Shown: positions 44,187 to 57,799, counted from the first letter of the stretch. The stretch is 64,000 nucleotides of DNA from Artemisia argyi (GCA_030686995.1 CM060695.1:96686871-96750870); one strand, 5' to 3'. Notes: generated by a model not told the origin, from the letters alone. Program-made: numbers and translations.

Positions 44187-44555
44187 TGTTAGGAATACAA
44201 ATATTCCTGTAAAAGTCTCGGTCACCTAATGATTGTAATAGCATTAAGTTAGCTCGTAGTTAGTTTGTTTATTAGTTGATTAGTATTAGTTTAAGTAACA
44301 CCGTGGAAGAAGGACGGGTCTTCACCCAGTGTATGCCTGATCCACAGCCCGGGTGTGGGCGTTTATGTTGTAAGTATAAATACCCCTCTCCACATGTGGA
44401 GAGGGTTGGACCTTCCAATTCACTAATCTAATATTTCCATTTTCTCTCTAGAGGTTCCCTCTCCCTATTTCTTTCTCTAAACTCTTCTTTCTTTCTTCTT
44501 AATTCGATCCATTAACACATAAACCACACATGTTTATCATTATTAGTATCTTACA
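44187..44555 (+). repeat. Element D 3' LTR
   Basis: Pairs with 28560-28927. It carries a 12 bp insertion near TTAGTTTGTTTATTAG and the same TATA box and palindrome, and is followed by target duplication AAGAG. Confidence 0.95.
44384..44405. repeat. 22 bp perfect palindrome in element D 3' LTR
   Basis: Same palindrome as at 28745-28766, unchanged although the LTRs have diverged elsewhere. Confidence 0.9.
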
Positions 44556-44560
44556 AAGAG

Positions 44561-47500
44561 GATGGTGCTAATGGTGGTGATAGGTGGACAACTATTTAAA
44601 GAATTAGAAGCTCATGTGTATAGCAAATGTTCTAACGAAAGATAAAGATAGAACATATCAACTCATGCAATCCTAAAATTCACAACTCGAGGGATAAACA
44701 ACAAATATGACTATATCATCTACCAAAGATGATGTATCTTGCCATAATACATGCTTGAATGGAATTGAAAGGAAGTGAGGACAATAGGCACCTAGGAACA
44801 AGAATTCCATATGAAAAGAGTAAAAAAATGCTAAATACCTATATGAGGATGAGAATGACATCATATGATGCGAGAGTGTTAGTTAGACCAACGTGTTGAG
44901 AAAGTGTTGGGAATGATGGCTTTGATTAATATATCGTTTGCGCTGACAATGACGTGCATGATATGTGTCGAGGAAGAAGAGGATGAGATCCTACAATGGT
45001 GTTCTTGAAAACGAGGTTTTGAAGTCCTAGTTTTGAGAGAAGAATCCTAGACTCCATTTAGTTTAGTTTTTGGTTTTGGAAGTGAAGAACTTTGTCAAAC
45101 ACATGATGTGTTTTTCACTTGATGAGATATTGGGGGTGAAAGAGGCTTGAACTATTAAAAAGAGAAAAGGTCAAAGGCTTGAATCACTTATGGTTTTCTG
45201 AACCGACTTTAACTAAATGGAGTGTACCTATGTGTTGGTATTTTAGGGTGTAAGATACATGAGTAGATGTTCTTTAAATACAATTTGACAAAATACAAAT
45301 ATGTGAATGAATTTCTCTCCTCCTCAATAGGTGGACATCCAACATATTGTCTAGTGGATTGTATAAAGAATGATGATGAAGTGTTTAGGAGGTTGTAGGT
45401 TAATGAAAACGATGAGCTTGGTAATGTTTTTGCAGATGTTGGTTAGCATACAAAGAACTTTATCCTTAAAGTCATGTAGCTCTTCTCTATCAATGCGAGA
45501 TGATCATATGACGAGGCATGTGGTTTTCTCAAAGGAGGTGGAAAGGATTAGAGTATTGTTATCGAGGTGATTTTGGAAAGCGGAAGCACTATTGCGAATT
45601 AGAAAGAGGTTGATTGAAAGATATCCAAACACAAATTTCAAATCTCTAAGACTCAATCCTATTAGCTATAAAACTATATGCAAGTGTAGGGGTTCCATAA
45701 AACATACTACAGATACACGTAGCAATAAAGGGATTATAGTTATGCGAGATGAGCATATAAAAGCTAGAACGAAGTGAGATGAAAAAAGATTAGTTCTCAC
45801 TCCACTAAAACAAATTTGTTAGTGACAAAAGATGTCAACAAGATAAAAATCTAAAGATATTATCTAATACAAGCAACGCATTCGACTACTAGACATAAAG
45901 TTTCCACATAGCAACAAGACAAATAATCATACTAAGCAAGAGCATGACATTATTTAAAACACTTCATTGTGAAATTGTTTTGTTGTTAACCTTCGACACT
46001 TAAGCATATAACAATCTATGTGATTAATTTGTATGATAAAATGACTTCTAAATGTTTATCATACCAAAAGTACTTTGACAAATTATAAGTGCACACAAAG
46101 TGAACAACTAGTGTGACAAAGTCACGAAAGAAACAAGACGAAAAATTTATGCAACCCATGTTTAAATGATAGCATTTTGGAGCAAATATTATGTAGACCA
46201 TCCTAAGCATGAATCTAATAAATAACAGCAAAAGACACAAGCTTTCAAATAAATATCATATAAAAGCATCATGTACCAAAATGACATATCATGAGTTAAC
46301 AAGTAACATGTTAATCATGCAAAACATCATATAAATAAAGAATGAAAATCTCATACAAATCATGTTCACATATAGTAACACGAAACATATAAGCATGCAG
46401 GAATCATAAAGATATAACCAAGGTTTACACATGAATCAATCAAATAGTTATCATGGTTATGTTAAGATGTCCAATCATATCAAACAAATAACATGTAATC
46501 GACACATGTATGTGTAATGCAAAAGATTTTAATATTTGTGTTTGGAATCTATGGTTGAATTATCTAAAGGGAGACATCTTTTATGTGAGAGTGATTTGAT
46601 ACTCTAAGACCAAGAGATGTGTTTGTGTGTGATGATGGATTATGTTAAGAACGTTCTCAAGAGAGATCTTTGGAACAAGTGTATAAAGTTACCAACTTTA
46701 TTGGATCTTGTGTATGCTCTAGAAATGTGTGGGATATGCATAAGGTTTGAACTAGATTATGAGCAAGGTTTAGTTATGATGAACGCTTGAAAGGAAATAG
46801 ACACACAAGAATGAAAAGATGACGAGGAAGCTCTAGTTCATAGAACTTGCAGATGTTTATTTAAGATCATTGCCCCAATGAGGTGTAATGAAATCTCATG
46901 TAACACAACCATTCATGTTTAATGAGAGAATGATGCATAGGATATACAATGTCCTTTTAACAGGATGAAAACTTAACGCATGATTTCTTAGGCATAATGT
47001 CTTCCAAAACATCATGTTTTCCTAAATTAAGTTATGAAGCCAAAGTGTTTGAACCAGATAGTCCTATCCTAAATATAGTTGGTTTCAAGATTATATACAC
47101 TAGATGATGGAAAGATGAATTCACTCGAGTTTCTTATGTATACTCCTCAAGAGTCATTGTTTCTTAGGGTGTATGAGATTGGCTTTGAGATTGCATTTTA
47201 ACATATGTTGTTTAAATGTTGATTTGAAGTTTAATGAAACATATGCAGAAGTTAAAAGTATTGCTAATACTTTAATAACTTGTGAAAGAGGAACTACTTA
47301 AACCTAGTGTAATTGAATGTGCGCTTCATGCTCATTTGATGGTGAAGGTTCTAATCCTATAGGTGGTAAAGTATAGTTGAGTTTGTTTAACGAGTGTTTG
47401 TACAAAAGGCTTTTTGAGCAATGCACTCAATGGATTCAAATGAAGATAAGGATTGTGGATTAGTTTATCTAGGTGGTAGCTCTTCTAGTGTGTCTAAAGA

Positions 47501-49603
47501 AGGATGTGGTGATGTAGAGGTTTGTTGTGCTATGGAAGTACTTAAGTTTCATAGATGTTGAAAGCAAAGAAGGATGAATCCTAATTTGTTGTGATCTATT
47601 GACTGGTAGAACTAGCGGGTGAAGTGCTTGAAGTTTTGGTCATGTTTGTGATGCTTGTGGGCTGAGATATATCACAAGGTGAATGTGATGAGATGATGGT
47701 GAAAAAATAAGCGAGCTTAAGTGCTAAATGTTTAAGGATGAAAACCTATTGACATTTGTTTTTGTTCCTATTGATTGGGAGAGTCTTACGATAAGTGCTC
47801 TAGTCGTGATGAATGTTTTAACAAACATTGTTAAAATACTTGGGTGTTGATTTTCGGATATGACATTTAATGAATACGGTAGTAAGTCAAGTTTACTTGA
47901 ATATTTCGAACGAAATACTTAAGTTGTCAATCCTACTTAGTTGAGATTGGATAGCATAAAAGGATAGCAAGACTCGATAATACATCTATAACTTAAGAGT
48001 AAGTTATGACTCGATGTAAATCCTTATCGTCTTGAAGGATGACACATTATTTTCATGTTAACCAAGTGAGGTAACATATGTAGATACAAGACAATATCAA
48101 TTAGTCATAAGTTGGACTTGTGATTTTGATATTGTATGTAATCTTTGCAAATAACGAGTCTGGATTGGTTAGGAAGTTGTCAATTTACAAATCAAGCTAA
48201 TGAATGAGTAAAGGACAAAAGAATGCAGTGAGTGTGTGTTGTGATAAAAAATACTCGATGGTTCGAGGATTGCATGGAACAAGTTTCCGGATTCCTTCCT
48301 CTAAGGAGAAAGGTATCTTGGATTATTCTTGTGAAGTTTGAAAGTATTATTATAGATGATTATCTTATAGGTGCAGGTGAGATGTCCTAATCCTAATATG
48401 AGTAAACATTAGTGAAAAGAATCCTAGTGATGAAAGTGAGTGATCTTGAGTGAGGGATTTAAATGAAACTTTAAAAAGGAGTCTGCAGGACTGGCGGAAC
48501 CATACGAATACATAGGCGGAACCCAGTTTTTGGTTCCGCCTGGTCCGTTGGGCCAAATTCTGGAGTACCCATAAATTACACTGGCGGAACCCTATATTTG
48601 GTTTCACCAGTTCAGCCAGGGGGCAAAAAGTAGACAGTCCAGATTTTCGGGGGTTGAGATGATTTCCAATTTTTCCGAAAACTCCTAAAACATAAAATTT
48701 ATACCATATCTGATTAGGAAATGCAAAGATTGGATATAGAAACACTCTAACCGTTAGACTTTGACCGGGGGCTAGCGAATTTCACTATACTTAGTGAAAT
48801 ATCCATAAACTTGAAAATTTGATAACATCCCAGATGTTGTTTACCTGCATAGACAATGTACAAAGATAACAAAAGCTTCTAGAAGTACATATATCCATGA
48901 AACACATGGTTTAATTACCAAATTGTTAAAATTTCAAGTAGTGCCAAACACTCCTTAACAATGGGCATTTATTGACTCCTGAAACCCGTTCAAGTATCCT
49001 AACAATACTTGGAACATATGCACCTAATTAGATGTGATAGATTAAAACAAAAAAACACATATTCTAACACGTGTTAGCATATAGATCAAGCCGAGGATTA
49101 TGAGCTTACCATAAATGGAAATTAAGCTAAGCATTGAAAATTGATAACAACAAAGTGTTGTCATCCAAACATGATTTGGTTAGTTTGCATGATCAATCTA
49201 AGATGAGTTTCTATCTTATAGCACAACAAATTCGTTAAACATCATTGTATAAGCATGTATACGAAACACCATTTTACAAGAATACTACATGTTTAAAAAT
49301 GTAGTGACTCATTTAGACGCGTGACCATATTCCAAGATATTTAATTAGTATTACTTAATTCTCATTCCTAAGTGAATTATGCAAAATAATCACTTAACAT
49401 ATGCAAGGAAGAATATCTAAATCAATAAGCAATACAAACATAAATTTTCAAGTTAGTACACACAATCTAGCAAATATCCTATTGTGTATAAACATGAATT
49501 CGACAAACAAGCAAATGAATATCATGAAAAGATAGACACTCATGAATCACAAATAAACAAATGCAATCACAACTTTCAATAAGCAAATACCATATATGCA
49601 TAC
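44561..49603. other. AT-rich non-coding DNA, probably internal region of E
   Basis: About 5 kb between D and C. I find no coding segment, LTR pair or RNA gene. The only clear structure is a set of GGCGGAACC motifs at 48490-48615, including a hairpin. Continuity with E is inferred from the position across the D insertion. Confidence 0.4.
48514..48541. repeat. Perfect 10 bp inverted repeat
   Basis: AGGCGGAACC and GGTTCCGCCT around an 8-base loop. A second, imperfect hairpin of the same type follows at about 48580-48610, and a related one lies in the LTR of E. Confidence 0.85.
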
Positions 49604-49949
49604 TGTTGGGATCAAAGTTTTACTATTTTATCAAGTCTCGGTCATTTGTAATAATAGGTTGCTTAAGTTATTATTTACTTTCATTAATGTTATGTTTACA
49701 AGGTTACTAGACTTAAGTTATCTAGCCCATGGGCCTTAAGCCCATACAATTTGTATGAAGGGAAGGACTAGGAGTGTTGCCCTAGCTCCTTACCTATAAA
49801 TACTAGTCTTAGGTCTCATGTAATACTTGGTTGTTTATTTGATATCTTAAGGAAACTTTTGCTCTCATAATTCTCTCATTCAAATATTCACCCAACTCCT
49901 TATATCTATCTCATTCTTGTTTGTGTGAAATCAATATGGTGACCTAACA
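49604..49949 (+). repeat. Element C 5' LTR (346 bp)
   Basis: TGTTGGGATC to GGTGACCTAACA, followed by the PBS. TATAAATA at 49795. Related to 13387-13719 of element A. Confidence 0.88.
49795..49802 (+). promoter_or_regulatory. TATA box of element C LTR
   Basis: TATAAATA within the LTR, about 150 bases before its end. Promoter use is inferred. Confidence 0.6.
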
Positions 49950-49951
49950 AG

Positions 49952-49963
49952 TGGTATCATTCG
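49952..49963 (+). other. Element C primer binding site
   Basis: TGGTATCATTCG, identical to that of element A; only the first eight bases match the initiator tRNA-Met complement. Confidence 0.75.
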
Positions 49964-50773
49964 CCATATGAAGGTGTAGTTATTGTTTTTCTTTGAAATT
50001 CGATTCATAAACTCCTTTTAATTCGTTATTTTGTTAACTAACTTGTACTTTCTTGTTTTTTTCTTGGTTTTTATCACATCTTTGCTTACAAACTTGTGCT
50101 AAAAATCATATCAAACAAAAAAAGTATCAACTTTTCTTTCCAAAATTTTCGATTTGATTTTTGTACTCTTTTTCGAAATTGTTTAAATTTTTGAAAAAGT
50201 TTGTCAAGTTTATAACTTTCTTCAAGATTTCATCATATTACAACTTGAAGTACAAAAATCTTGGATTAAAAACTCGTTTTTGGATTGCTTTCCTTGAAAA
50301 ACAAATTTTTGCAAAGTTTCGAAAACACCTCCTTGACCAAGTTTCGAAATCGTGTTCTAGTGCTTCAAATCGCCTTACGAATTGTGGACTCAGTCTTTTC
50401 TCTCTTGTATAAGGAAGAAAAGTACTTCGACTTTTGGTAAACTTTCGAAATTGTATAATTTCGAAAGTGTGTTTGTGAAATTGTGTTCTCGAAAATTCAT
50501 TAATTTTCGAAATCACAAGTTTTTTCGAAAACAGCTTCAGTTTTTGAAATCTCAAGTTTTTTTGAAAATGTTATAAGTTTCGAGAAACTTTCTTTCGTAA
50601 TCCCAAAATTTTTGAAAACTCTGAGTAACTAATTTCGCAATCTCTAAAGGTTAACTTTTCGCAATCACAATACCAGTGACTAAGTTTCGCAAACATCTAC
50701 TTGGGCAAACTTTTCGAGATTTGGCAAAGCTATACCTTCTACAAGATCCATCTTTTCACACAAGTGTTTCAAT
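49964..50773 (+). other. Element C leader with TTTTCGAAAA-type motif cluster
   Basis: Between 50144 and 50722 there are about a dozen TCGA-centred motifs of the form TTTCGAAA, plus TTTCGCAATC variants, in otherwise AT-rich non-coding DNA. The same motif fills the spacer at 63216-63700. No ORF is credible here. Confidence 0.8.
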
Positions 50774-51922
50774 ATGTCTCAACCACCGTACTACAACTTT
50801 AACCATCCTCAGCAACATCAGAATCAACAGTATCATCAACAACAGCAACAGTATCAACAATCACCACAATATTATCAACAATCGGTTTACTCACAACAAC
50901 ATAATTTCATGCAACAACATCAGATGGTTCCAATACAACAAACCTATCCTATGTCACCACAACAAAGCCAACTTCCACCAAAACCTACTCACTGGTTTGA
51001 CAGGATGTGTGAAGTCATTTCAACTCAACAATCCAGACACGAAGCAGGATCTATTGACACCCCACCAATGCTAACACCGGGAAATTATATTTAGTGGGCA
51101 AGTCGATTCTTAAGGTTTATTGAACTCAAGAAACCCAATGGTAAGTACATGAAACAAGTTATCCTTGAAGGACCGTTTCCTTGGCCTGTTAACTACGTTC
51201 GCGGTGACCCATCTACTGATCCTCTAGTAGCTCCAACTGCTGTGCCTATTCCTGAGTCTCAACTTACTGCTGAACAAAATCACCATCGTGAAGCAGATGA
51301 GTATGCTATGTCTTACATACTTCAAGGGATACCAAACATTATATTCAGAAGTGTTGATGCTCAAACTACTGCAAAAGCTATGTGGGAACACGTCCATCTA
51401 CTGATGCAAGGCACACAACTGAACAAGGAAGACATGGAATCTAAACTTTACTTGGAGTACACTAACATCATGATCGAACCAGGGGAATCTCTTGAGTCTT
51501 ACTTTCATCGTTTCACCAATATCGTCAATGATTTAAAGAGACATGAAGTACCCCTTCCAAGAATTGCTGTCAATACAAAGTTTGTTAGTAGTCTGGGTCC
51601 TGAGTGGCAAAAGTATGTGGCATTTGTGAGACAAGCTAAGAATCTTCACAGAGATCCATATGGTTTGTTGTACGACTATCTCAAGCAATATGAGTCTGAA
51701 GTTGAAAAAGATAAAGTCGCCCGAGGAGGATATACACCACCACCTACTTCTAATCCCCTTGCACTCGTTGCTCAAACTCATGCTTCACATCCTCCGATGT
51801 CTAATCATGCTTATGATCAGGAACAAAATTATTTCAGTCACCAGCAACCTCCTACTTCTCAACACGCTTCTACTCAACTTGCTCCATATGACAACAATGA
51901 TAGCATGTATTACTCTAATTAG
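50774..51922 (+). pseudogene. gag: Element C Gag, N-terminal and capsid-like part
   Basis: Starts MSQPPYYNFNHPQQ at 50774, matching element A. A Gln/Tyr/Pro-rich N-terminus of about 65 residues is followed by the capsid-like domain with WFDRMCEVISTQQSRHEAGS. A TAG near 51092 replaces a CAG present in A; the frame then continues through HREADEYAMSYILQGIP, AMWEHVHLLMQGTQLN and EPGESLESYFHRFTN. It ends at a TAG near 51920. Role as in A: particle assembly and RNA packaging. Confidence 0.85.
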
Positions 51923-52318
51923 ATTGAAGATGATGATGATGACGTCAATACGTTGAATCAAGGACTTGCTCTTGTTGCTCGTGCTTTTAGCAAATTCTCC
52001 AACAACCGTCTTCGTTCTTCATAAAATACAAGAAACCAAGCTGTCATTCAAGATGGTCGAGTTGAGATTCAGAACCGTAATTCTGGACGTTCAGGTGGGT
52101 ATACTGGAACTTCTGGGTATGGACAAAGAGTCAACAACAATGGGGTATTCAGAAACAATCCAGGTGCTCCTCAGTGAAGTAATGACAATGCTGCTAGTAA
52201 CAACACAGTCTCTGGGAATGCGATATGGTGCTACAACTGCAACGAAAAAGGTCATATTGCAACTGCATGACCTCACCCAAGAACCCGCGACAGTCAGTTT
52301 CACAAGCAGGCATTACTT
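51923..52318 (+). pseudogene. gag: Element C Gag, nucleocapsid part, several stops
   Basis: Same frame as the flanking Gag segments, with stops near 52022, 52177 and 52267. The zinc knuckle begins CYNCNEKGHIAT, but the last Cys codon is replaced around a TGA, so the CCHC ligand set is incomplete. Element A keeps the knuckle intact. The surrounding Gly/Asn/Arg-rich linker matches A closely. Confidence 0.8.
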
Positions 52319-54330
52319 ATGGCTCTCAAAGATGAAAAGGAAGGAACTTTCAATGCTCATGAGAACAGTTTCTTTGCTAATGCTTACAATGATGATGATA
52401 TGGAAGATCTTGAAGCCAATGCAGCTGTGATGCTTATGGCCAACATGCAGGAACATCAGTTGAATGATTCAGGCCCAGTGTTCTCCACTGATGGCTTGTC
52501 TCAGGTAAATGACCTAACCACATGCTCCATAGAATTTAATGCATCACCCTCTGTTTCTGAATCAGATCAGGCGCAAGTTGTTCCTTCTGAACCATTTTTA
52601 TCGTCTCAAGAGGATGAACAATTAGACACAGTTGTTATTTTTTATGATGACACTGTCGTCTCATTTGATAATCCTATTGAGCAAGACGAAAATGACTATA
52701 TTGAACAACATGAACCTCCTTCTGATCCAGCTCCTGACTGTACAGTTACGACTAAACAACTTCTTTCTAATCACATAATGGACGAGCAAACTAAAGTTTT
52801 GAAAGAAAATGCCGATTTGAAAAAGGACATTGAATGTTATAAAATACAACTTTCAAACTTTCAAAATGAAGTTCATCGTGAAAAAAGCTTTGAAAAGTCA
52901 TTTCAGGATTCATATGTCAAAGAACAAAATCTTCAAAAGCAAATATATGACATAGTTGAGTCAAACGGTAAATTGGTTTCCAAACTGGAAAATGAAAAAC
53001 ATGATCTTCAAAAACAAGTTGTTCAACTCCAACAGGAACTTTCAAAAACACAAAAAGAGGTGATAACATGCAAACAGGAATTTTATGAACATAAAGTGCA
53101 AAAACGAGAAACAGAAAATTCTTTACTTGATGATAATCTCGCTCTAGAACGTCAAATTAAAGCTTTTCAAAATATCGTTTATAAACATGGGGAATCTGTA
53201 ACGACAATTCAAAAGTTTACTTTAAAACCAAGACCAGATAAAGGTTTTGCCCTCGGCGATTACAGATCCTCTTTTCTTTGCACTGCATTCAAAACAATTC
53301 CTAAGCTGTACAGTATGGACCAATTGATGGATAATAATGTTGTGCGTGTTATTGTACATAATACTGAGGAAGAATACGAACTAGAAGAGAAGAGTCGATC
53401 AAAAATGAGTCAAGTTGAATATTGCAAACCATATGATTACTCAAAAGCTCCTCACATTTCAAAATCTTTTGTTCCGTCAAGAGAAATACCTGAGAAATCA
53501 TGGTATGTTACTGAGTCTCATGTTTCATCTTCCGATGGAGCTCCTGTCAAACCCGTGGCACAAGTAAATGGTCCATTACCATCTTCTGGTCATGTGACAC
53601 CATTACCTATACGCTGTAAAGTTTTAGACTATTTTCAAACATTCATGAAAGGCATCGATAATTTGGAAAACGTCATTGAACATCATTCGCAAATTAAAAT
53701 TCTTACTTTTCAATCAGCTTACGAGCGGGAAAAGCGAGACATTTTTCAAAAACAAATTCTGCCTTTAGTTCAAAATTTGCGTTATTGTGCTACTCGTTGG
53801 GAACAGGAACTCCAAAAAGAAGTTAAAGATATGAAAGATATTTTCGCTCTTAATGAAAATGCAATTTTGGTTCAACAACGCAAAAACCGATTTTTAAAAA
53901 CAGATTCTGATCGACTCTTGGAACAACTTCTTCATGCTGATATTCATAGTTTTCTCATGAATGATCTCTATTATTCCAGCAATGCTGAATTATTTGCAGA
54001 ATATTGTGCTGATCTTGTTTTGTTGAGGTCACAAAATGAAACATTGAAACATCAATATGAAACGTTGCGTCAAAACAGTGATGATGTGATAAACAAACTT
54101 TCAAACGAAATTTGTCAACTCAAACAAAAGATTGATTGGTGTCAAGCTCAAAATATTGAAACAGAATTGCAACTACGTTCCAAGATTGAGTTTCACAAAA
54201 ACAAATGTCTTCTAGTTAAAAATGAAATTGCGGAGTTAAAAATTGAAAACGCCGAATGGCAACAAAACCTCGATGACATTCGTTATTGCAATGGTTTACT
54301 TGAGTCTGATATTCAGGACAAAAAACACAT
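52319..54330 (+). pseudogene. gag: Element C Gag, coiled-coil part, cut by solo LTR G
   Basis: About 670 codons without a stop, the best-preserved stretch of this Gag type in the window. It starts in the conserved ALKDEKEG...EDLEANAAVMLMANMQE block, then an acidic region, a first coiled coil, the block TTIQKFTLKPRPDKGFALGD, and a second coiled coil with YEREKRDIFQKQILPLVQNL. Solo LTR G interrupts it after ESDIQDKKH. It would provide long coiled-coil assembly surfaces in the particle; that function is inferred. Confidence 0.82.
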
Positions 54331-57300
54331 TGTAACACCCCCAATTCATGGTTGCAGCGGAATTCGAACTGGGTGTTACTCGACGGCACAATAGTCACAA
54401 TAATAGAAAACGAACTCCAATTGAGTCGTTTTAAAAGATTTATCATTCAAATTATATAAATATCAGAGATTACAAAATGAGGTCCCAATTGGTTCCATGT
54501 TTACAATGAATAATAAATGAGTTTTGAATGATAATAAAATTTATAGCCCTCTTGAGTATCCGTGCCATTCCGTGCCATCCTTGATCGTCATGAACCTGAA
54601 ATACATGCTTGAGAGGTCAACACAAAGGTTGAGTGATATTCATAGAGTTTGTTAAATCGTTTGAACACAATATGTTGGTAGTGTGAGTTATAGGCTCACA
54701 CCAATGTTTGGAAAGCAAAATAGGTAAGCTATGTTGTTATACGCCCATAAAATGTATTATACACTAAGCTTATGACACCATAACGTTAACGTGTACCAAT
54801 ATCGATCGGCAGATTTATCCCGGTAGGTACTTTGCTAACATACCTAAATCTCAAATATTAATGCATTTGTTTGAACTTAGTCAATACAAATGGGATTCGT
54901 CAATCCCAATAGGCCTATTCACAATATTCGCGCTCACTATTGCTAGTGATTAAATGGTTCATAATAAAGGATATCGGTTTAGCAAGGATGGTACTTAGTG
55001 ATAATAAAACAATCAGGTAAGCATACAATTTAAAAACATTGTGCTCGGTTATAAATAGCATGTATTCCCCCCAAGGGTTTGTAAAACATTGAAGTAATGT
55101 AAAGTGGGGCTATGAACTCACCTTAAGTAAGATAGCAAGTAATGAATGTAACGGTTGAATCGTGAAGGTTTCTATGAGCAACCTATAATAGAATGTCGCG
55201 ACTTAGGATTGGAGTAAAGAATATGAAGTAGTGCCTATATATATATCTTGCATTTAGTCCATGATGTGGTATGATGTATAATGTAAGTCTTTGAAAGAAA
55301 TGATTCATGAAGCATGTATGTTTTGTATATCGTTTACTACCGTTCGGGCCGACATAATTCAGAAGTCATGTTAGTAAGCGTTCGAGGAGCCAGGACACTT
55401 TAACTCGTAAATCCACAACTCATCTCGACGGCTTACATAATGAACTCCTCACATGAAGCTCCCTACTATTGTAGTAGTTGATGAAATATATAGATATAAG
55501 TTTTGATCCGAAAAGTTACATGTCCGATACTTGAATAAACTTAGGAAAGTTTATTTGTACATGAAGATTGTTATTAGGGGTAGTTTCATAAGTCTTGAAT
55601 GACCATTTTCTCTTGGTAAAATCTCATGGTTTCCTTTTAAGTGAAGTAGATCCAAATTGCTTGTTCAAGTTATCGTCTAAGTCATTGTTTTATGTTTACG
55701 CCTATGTAAGTTGGTATGGTCATTTCGTCATGGCCTAGCCATGACCTTTGGTCCTTGTTCCAAGGTCATGAGACTCAACCTTGGCTCTAGCCATGGTTGT
55801 GGTCTTGATTATAGGTCATAAGACCTCTTGTTCCTTTCAAAGTATAACCATAATCTTGTGACTTTCGCCTAAAAATGGGCTGTTTAGAATTTGAAGAATT
55901 TTATCACTCGGAAAGTGTTTTTAGGTCTCGAGCTTCTTTGTTACTGAACGAAAACATCGTTCCGGACAACTTTCGTGTTTTAACTTTTTGATGAATCGGA
56001 CCAGAAGTGGGACTTTCAAAACCCAAATTTGATCAGAATGGTATTTGGCAGTTTGCCGGAAATCTTTGGTAACTTCAAATGGGCGTAACTTTTGACTCGT
56101 ATACTCGTTTTAGGTGGTTCAAATTGCTATGGTTTCCTTGTTAAGTCCTCTACTGTAATATGTAATGATCCAATATCATAATTTTACCATTTTGGTCGTG
56201 GTCTTACCAAGAAAGTCATTAGTTTACTTGTTTTAGTAACTTGTTGTAACAATCAATAACAATAACTTGTTTTGCTCACTTTTATACATCATGGACATGC
56301 ATACAAGACATAATATAGCACAAATAATATGTAAATAACATGAATATGATTATTTAACAAGAAGCAAGTTAGGGTTTGCTTACAACTTTTGGCTTTCTAC
56401 AAGAAAGGAAGTCAAGTATGGAACTAGGACACTAAACCTAAGCTTGTAAACCCTTTACCCCAACTCTTGTAACCCTTGCTAGCCTTGATCTAACCCTTGT
56501 GAAAATCATTTAACTTCAGCCCTAGTAACCTTGTGTAGCTCCTAAATCAACCATGGAATCACCAAACAAACTTAAGATTCATGTAGAGAATAACTAAGCC
56601 ATGAACTTTGATATGTAACTTGTAGCTTAAAGATCAAAGGATCATGGAGCTATGATTTGTGTTGGCTCGTTTTTATGGATGAAAAGATGAAGAAGAAGGT
56701 GTTCTTGAGTGGCTATTTATAGTATGAGAAAGTTAGCTAACCATACATGGGTTAGATATTAACCATGGTTAAGTTTAGGTGAAACTTTGTGCCCAAGTTA
56801 AGATGAATGGTCAAGATTGAATCACATGGTGACTAATCCCCCCCCTAAGTCGGTTGGGGCTGTGTGGTGGCCAAGTTGGTGACTTTTGGATGATATCTAA
56901 GAGTTTAAGCTAAGTTTTGACTCCGTAAAATGCTAACCGTAAGCTGTTAAGCCACGAAACTTAAAACCGGGTATCGTAAAAATACGAAACTTGGAAGAAT
57001 GGTTAAACATGTCATAATACTCCATAATAAAATATAAAATGAGTGGTAGGTTCTATCGGGTGCTAAAACCCTGCTAAAAACTGGAAACACGGGTCTAAAA
57101 CGCGTAATACGTAAAATGTACGAATATTGCGTAAAATTGAGAAAAGTAAAATGTTACTTTTCTAATGTGATAAAAATGATTTAAAATGACTTATAATGTC
57201 TAGACTGGGCTCAGTCTAGTGTCGGTTGGTATTAAATGTCTTTTAGACATCAAACCGTAAGCCTAAAAATCACGAAATGACTTATAACATCAAGGGATGA

Positions 57301-57799
57301 TTTTTGGTCAATGGAGGAGGGAAAAATATGTTGACTTTTTCTAATAAGTTGAAAACTTAAATCGTCTTAGAAATGCGGTGCAGGTATAGGCTAAGGTTAC
57401 GGCTGAGTAAAAACGCTTAAAACTGAAAATTCCAGTTTTTCACGGCCGAGGCTTATTTTGGTCATGTTTTTCTCAGTCATGATTTATTCTCAAATAAATC
57501 ATGAGTGTGTCAAACATTTTTCTGATACGGGGAAAATTAACGCGACCGAATTTCGTTGTACGTAGAATTTCTGAATGACGTTTTACCCTAAAACGTGTAA
57601 TTCCGTGTAATTCCTTAATAACTTTCACGAAAATGAGCTTATGAATGTCAAACTTTTAATTTGTCATGGAAATGATTTATCACTTCAGCCCAAGAAATAA
57701 AAATCAAGTTTCGGGAAAATTTTCGGGAAAAATGAATAGTAAAAGTGAATAGTGAATTTTCCGGAAATAGTAATTAACCTGAAATTGTGAATTGTTACA
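54331..57799 (-). mobile_element. Element G: probable solo LTR of a gypsy-like element
   Basis: 3,469 bp with TGTAACACCCCC at one end and GTTACA at the other, flanked by the direct duplication CACAT (54326-54330, 57800-57804). No coding region or internal LTR pair is visible. In reverse orientation it shares end structure and internal landmarks with the 3' LTR of element F. Element A supplies the uninterrupted sequence of the target site. Confidence 0.78.

Larger units (their letters stand above)
28560..44555 (+). mobile_element. Element D: complete 16 kb LTR element without pol
   Basis: Two LTRs of 368 and 369 bp with TGTTAG...TTACA ends, a PBS, a polypurine tract, and a perfect 5 bp target duplication AAGAG (28555-28559 and 44556-44560). 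By eye the LTRs differ by about eight substitutions and two indels of 11-12 bp. The only coding region is a broken coiled-coil Gag-like ORF (30805-33227). No protease, integrase, RT or RNase H is visible. Without nested element F, D is about 10.4 kb. This fits a non-autonomous element moved by an autonomous Sirevirus. Confidence 0.93.

Noticed and set aside
48365..48745. Minus-strand open frame of 126 codons
   Set aside because: It overlaps the GGCGGAACC hairpin cluster and shows no domain or compositional sign of coding.
44561..49603. Host gene region between elements
   Set aside because: No exon-like coding stretches, splice-site pattern or recognisable protein; composition matches the surrounding repeat DNA.
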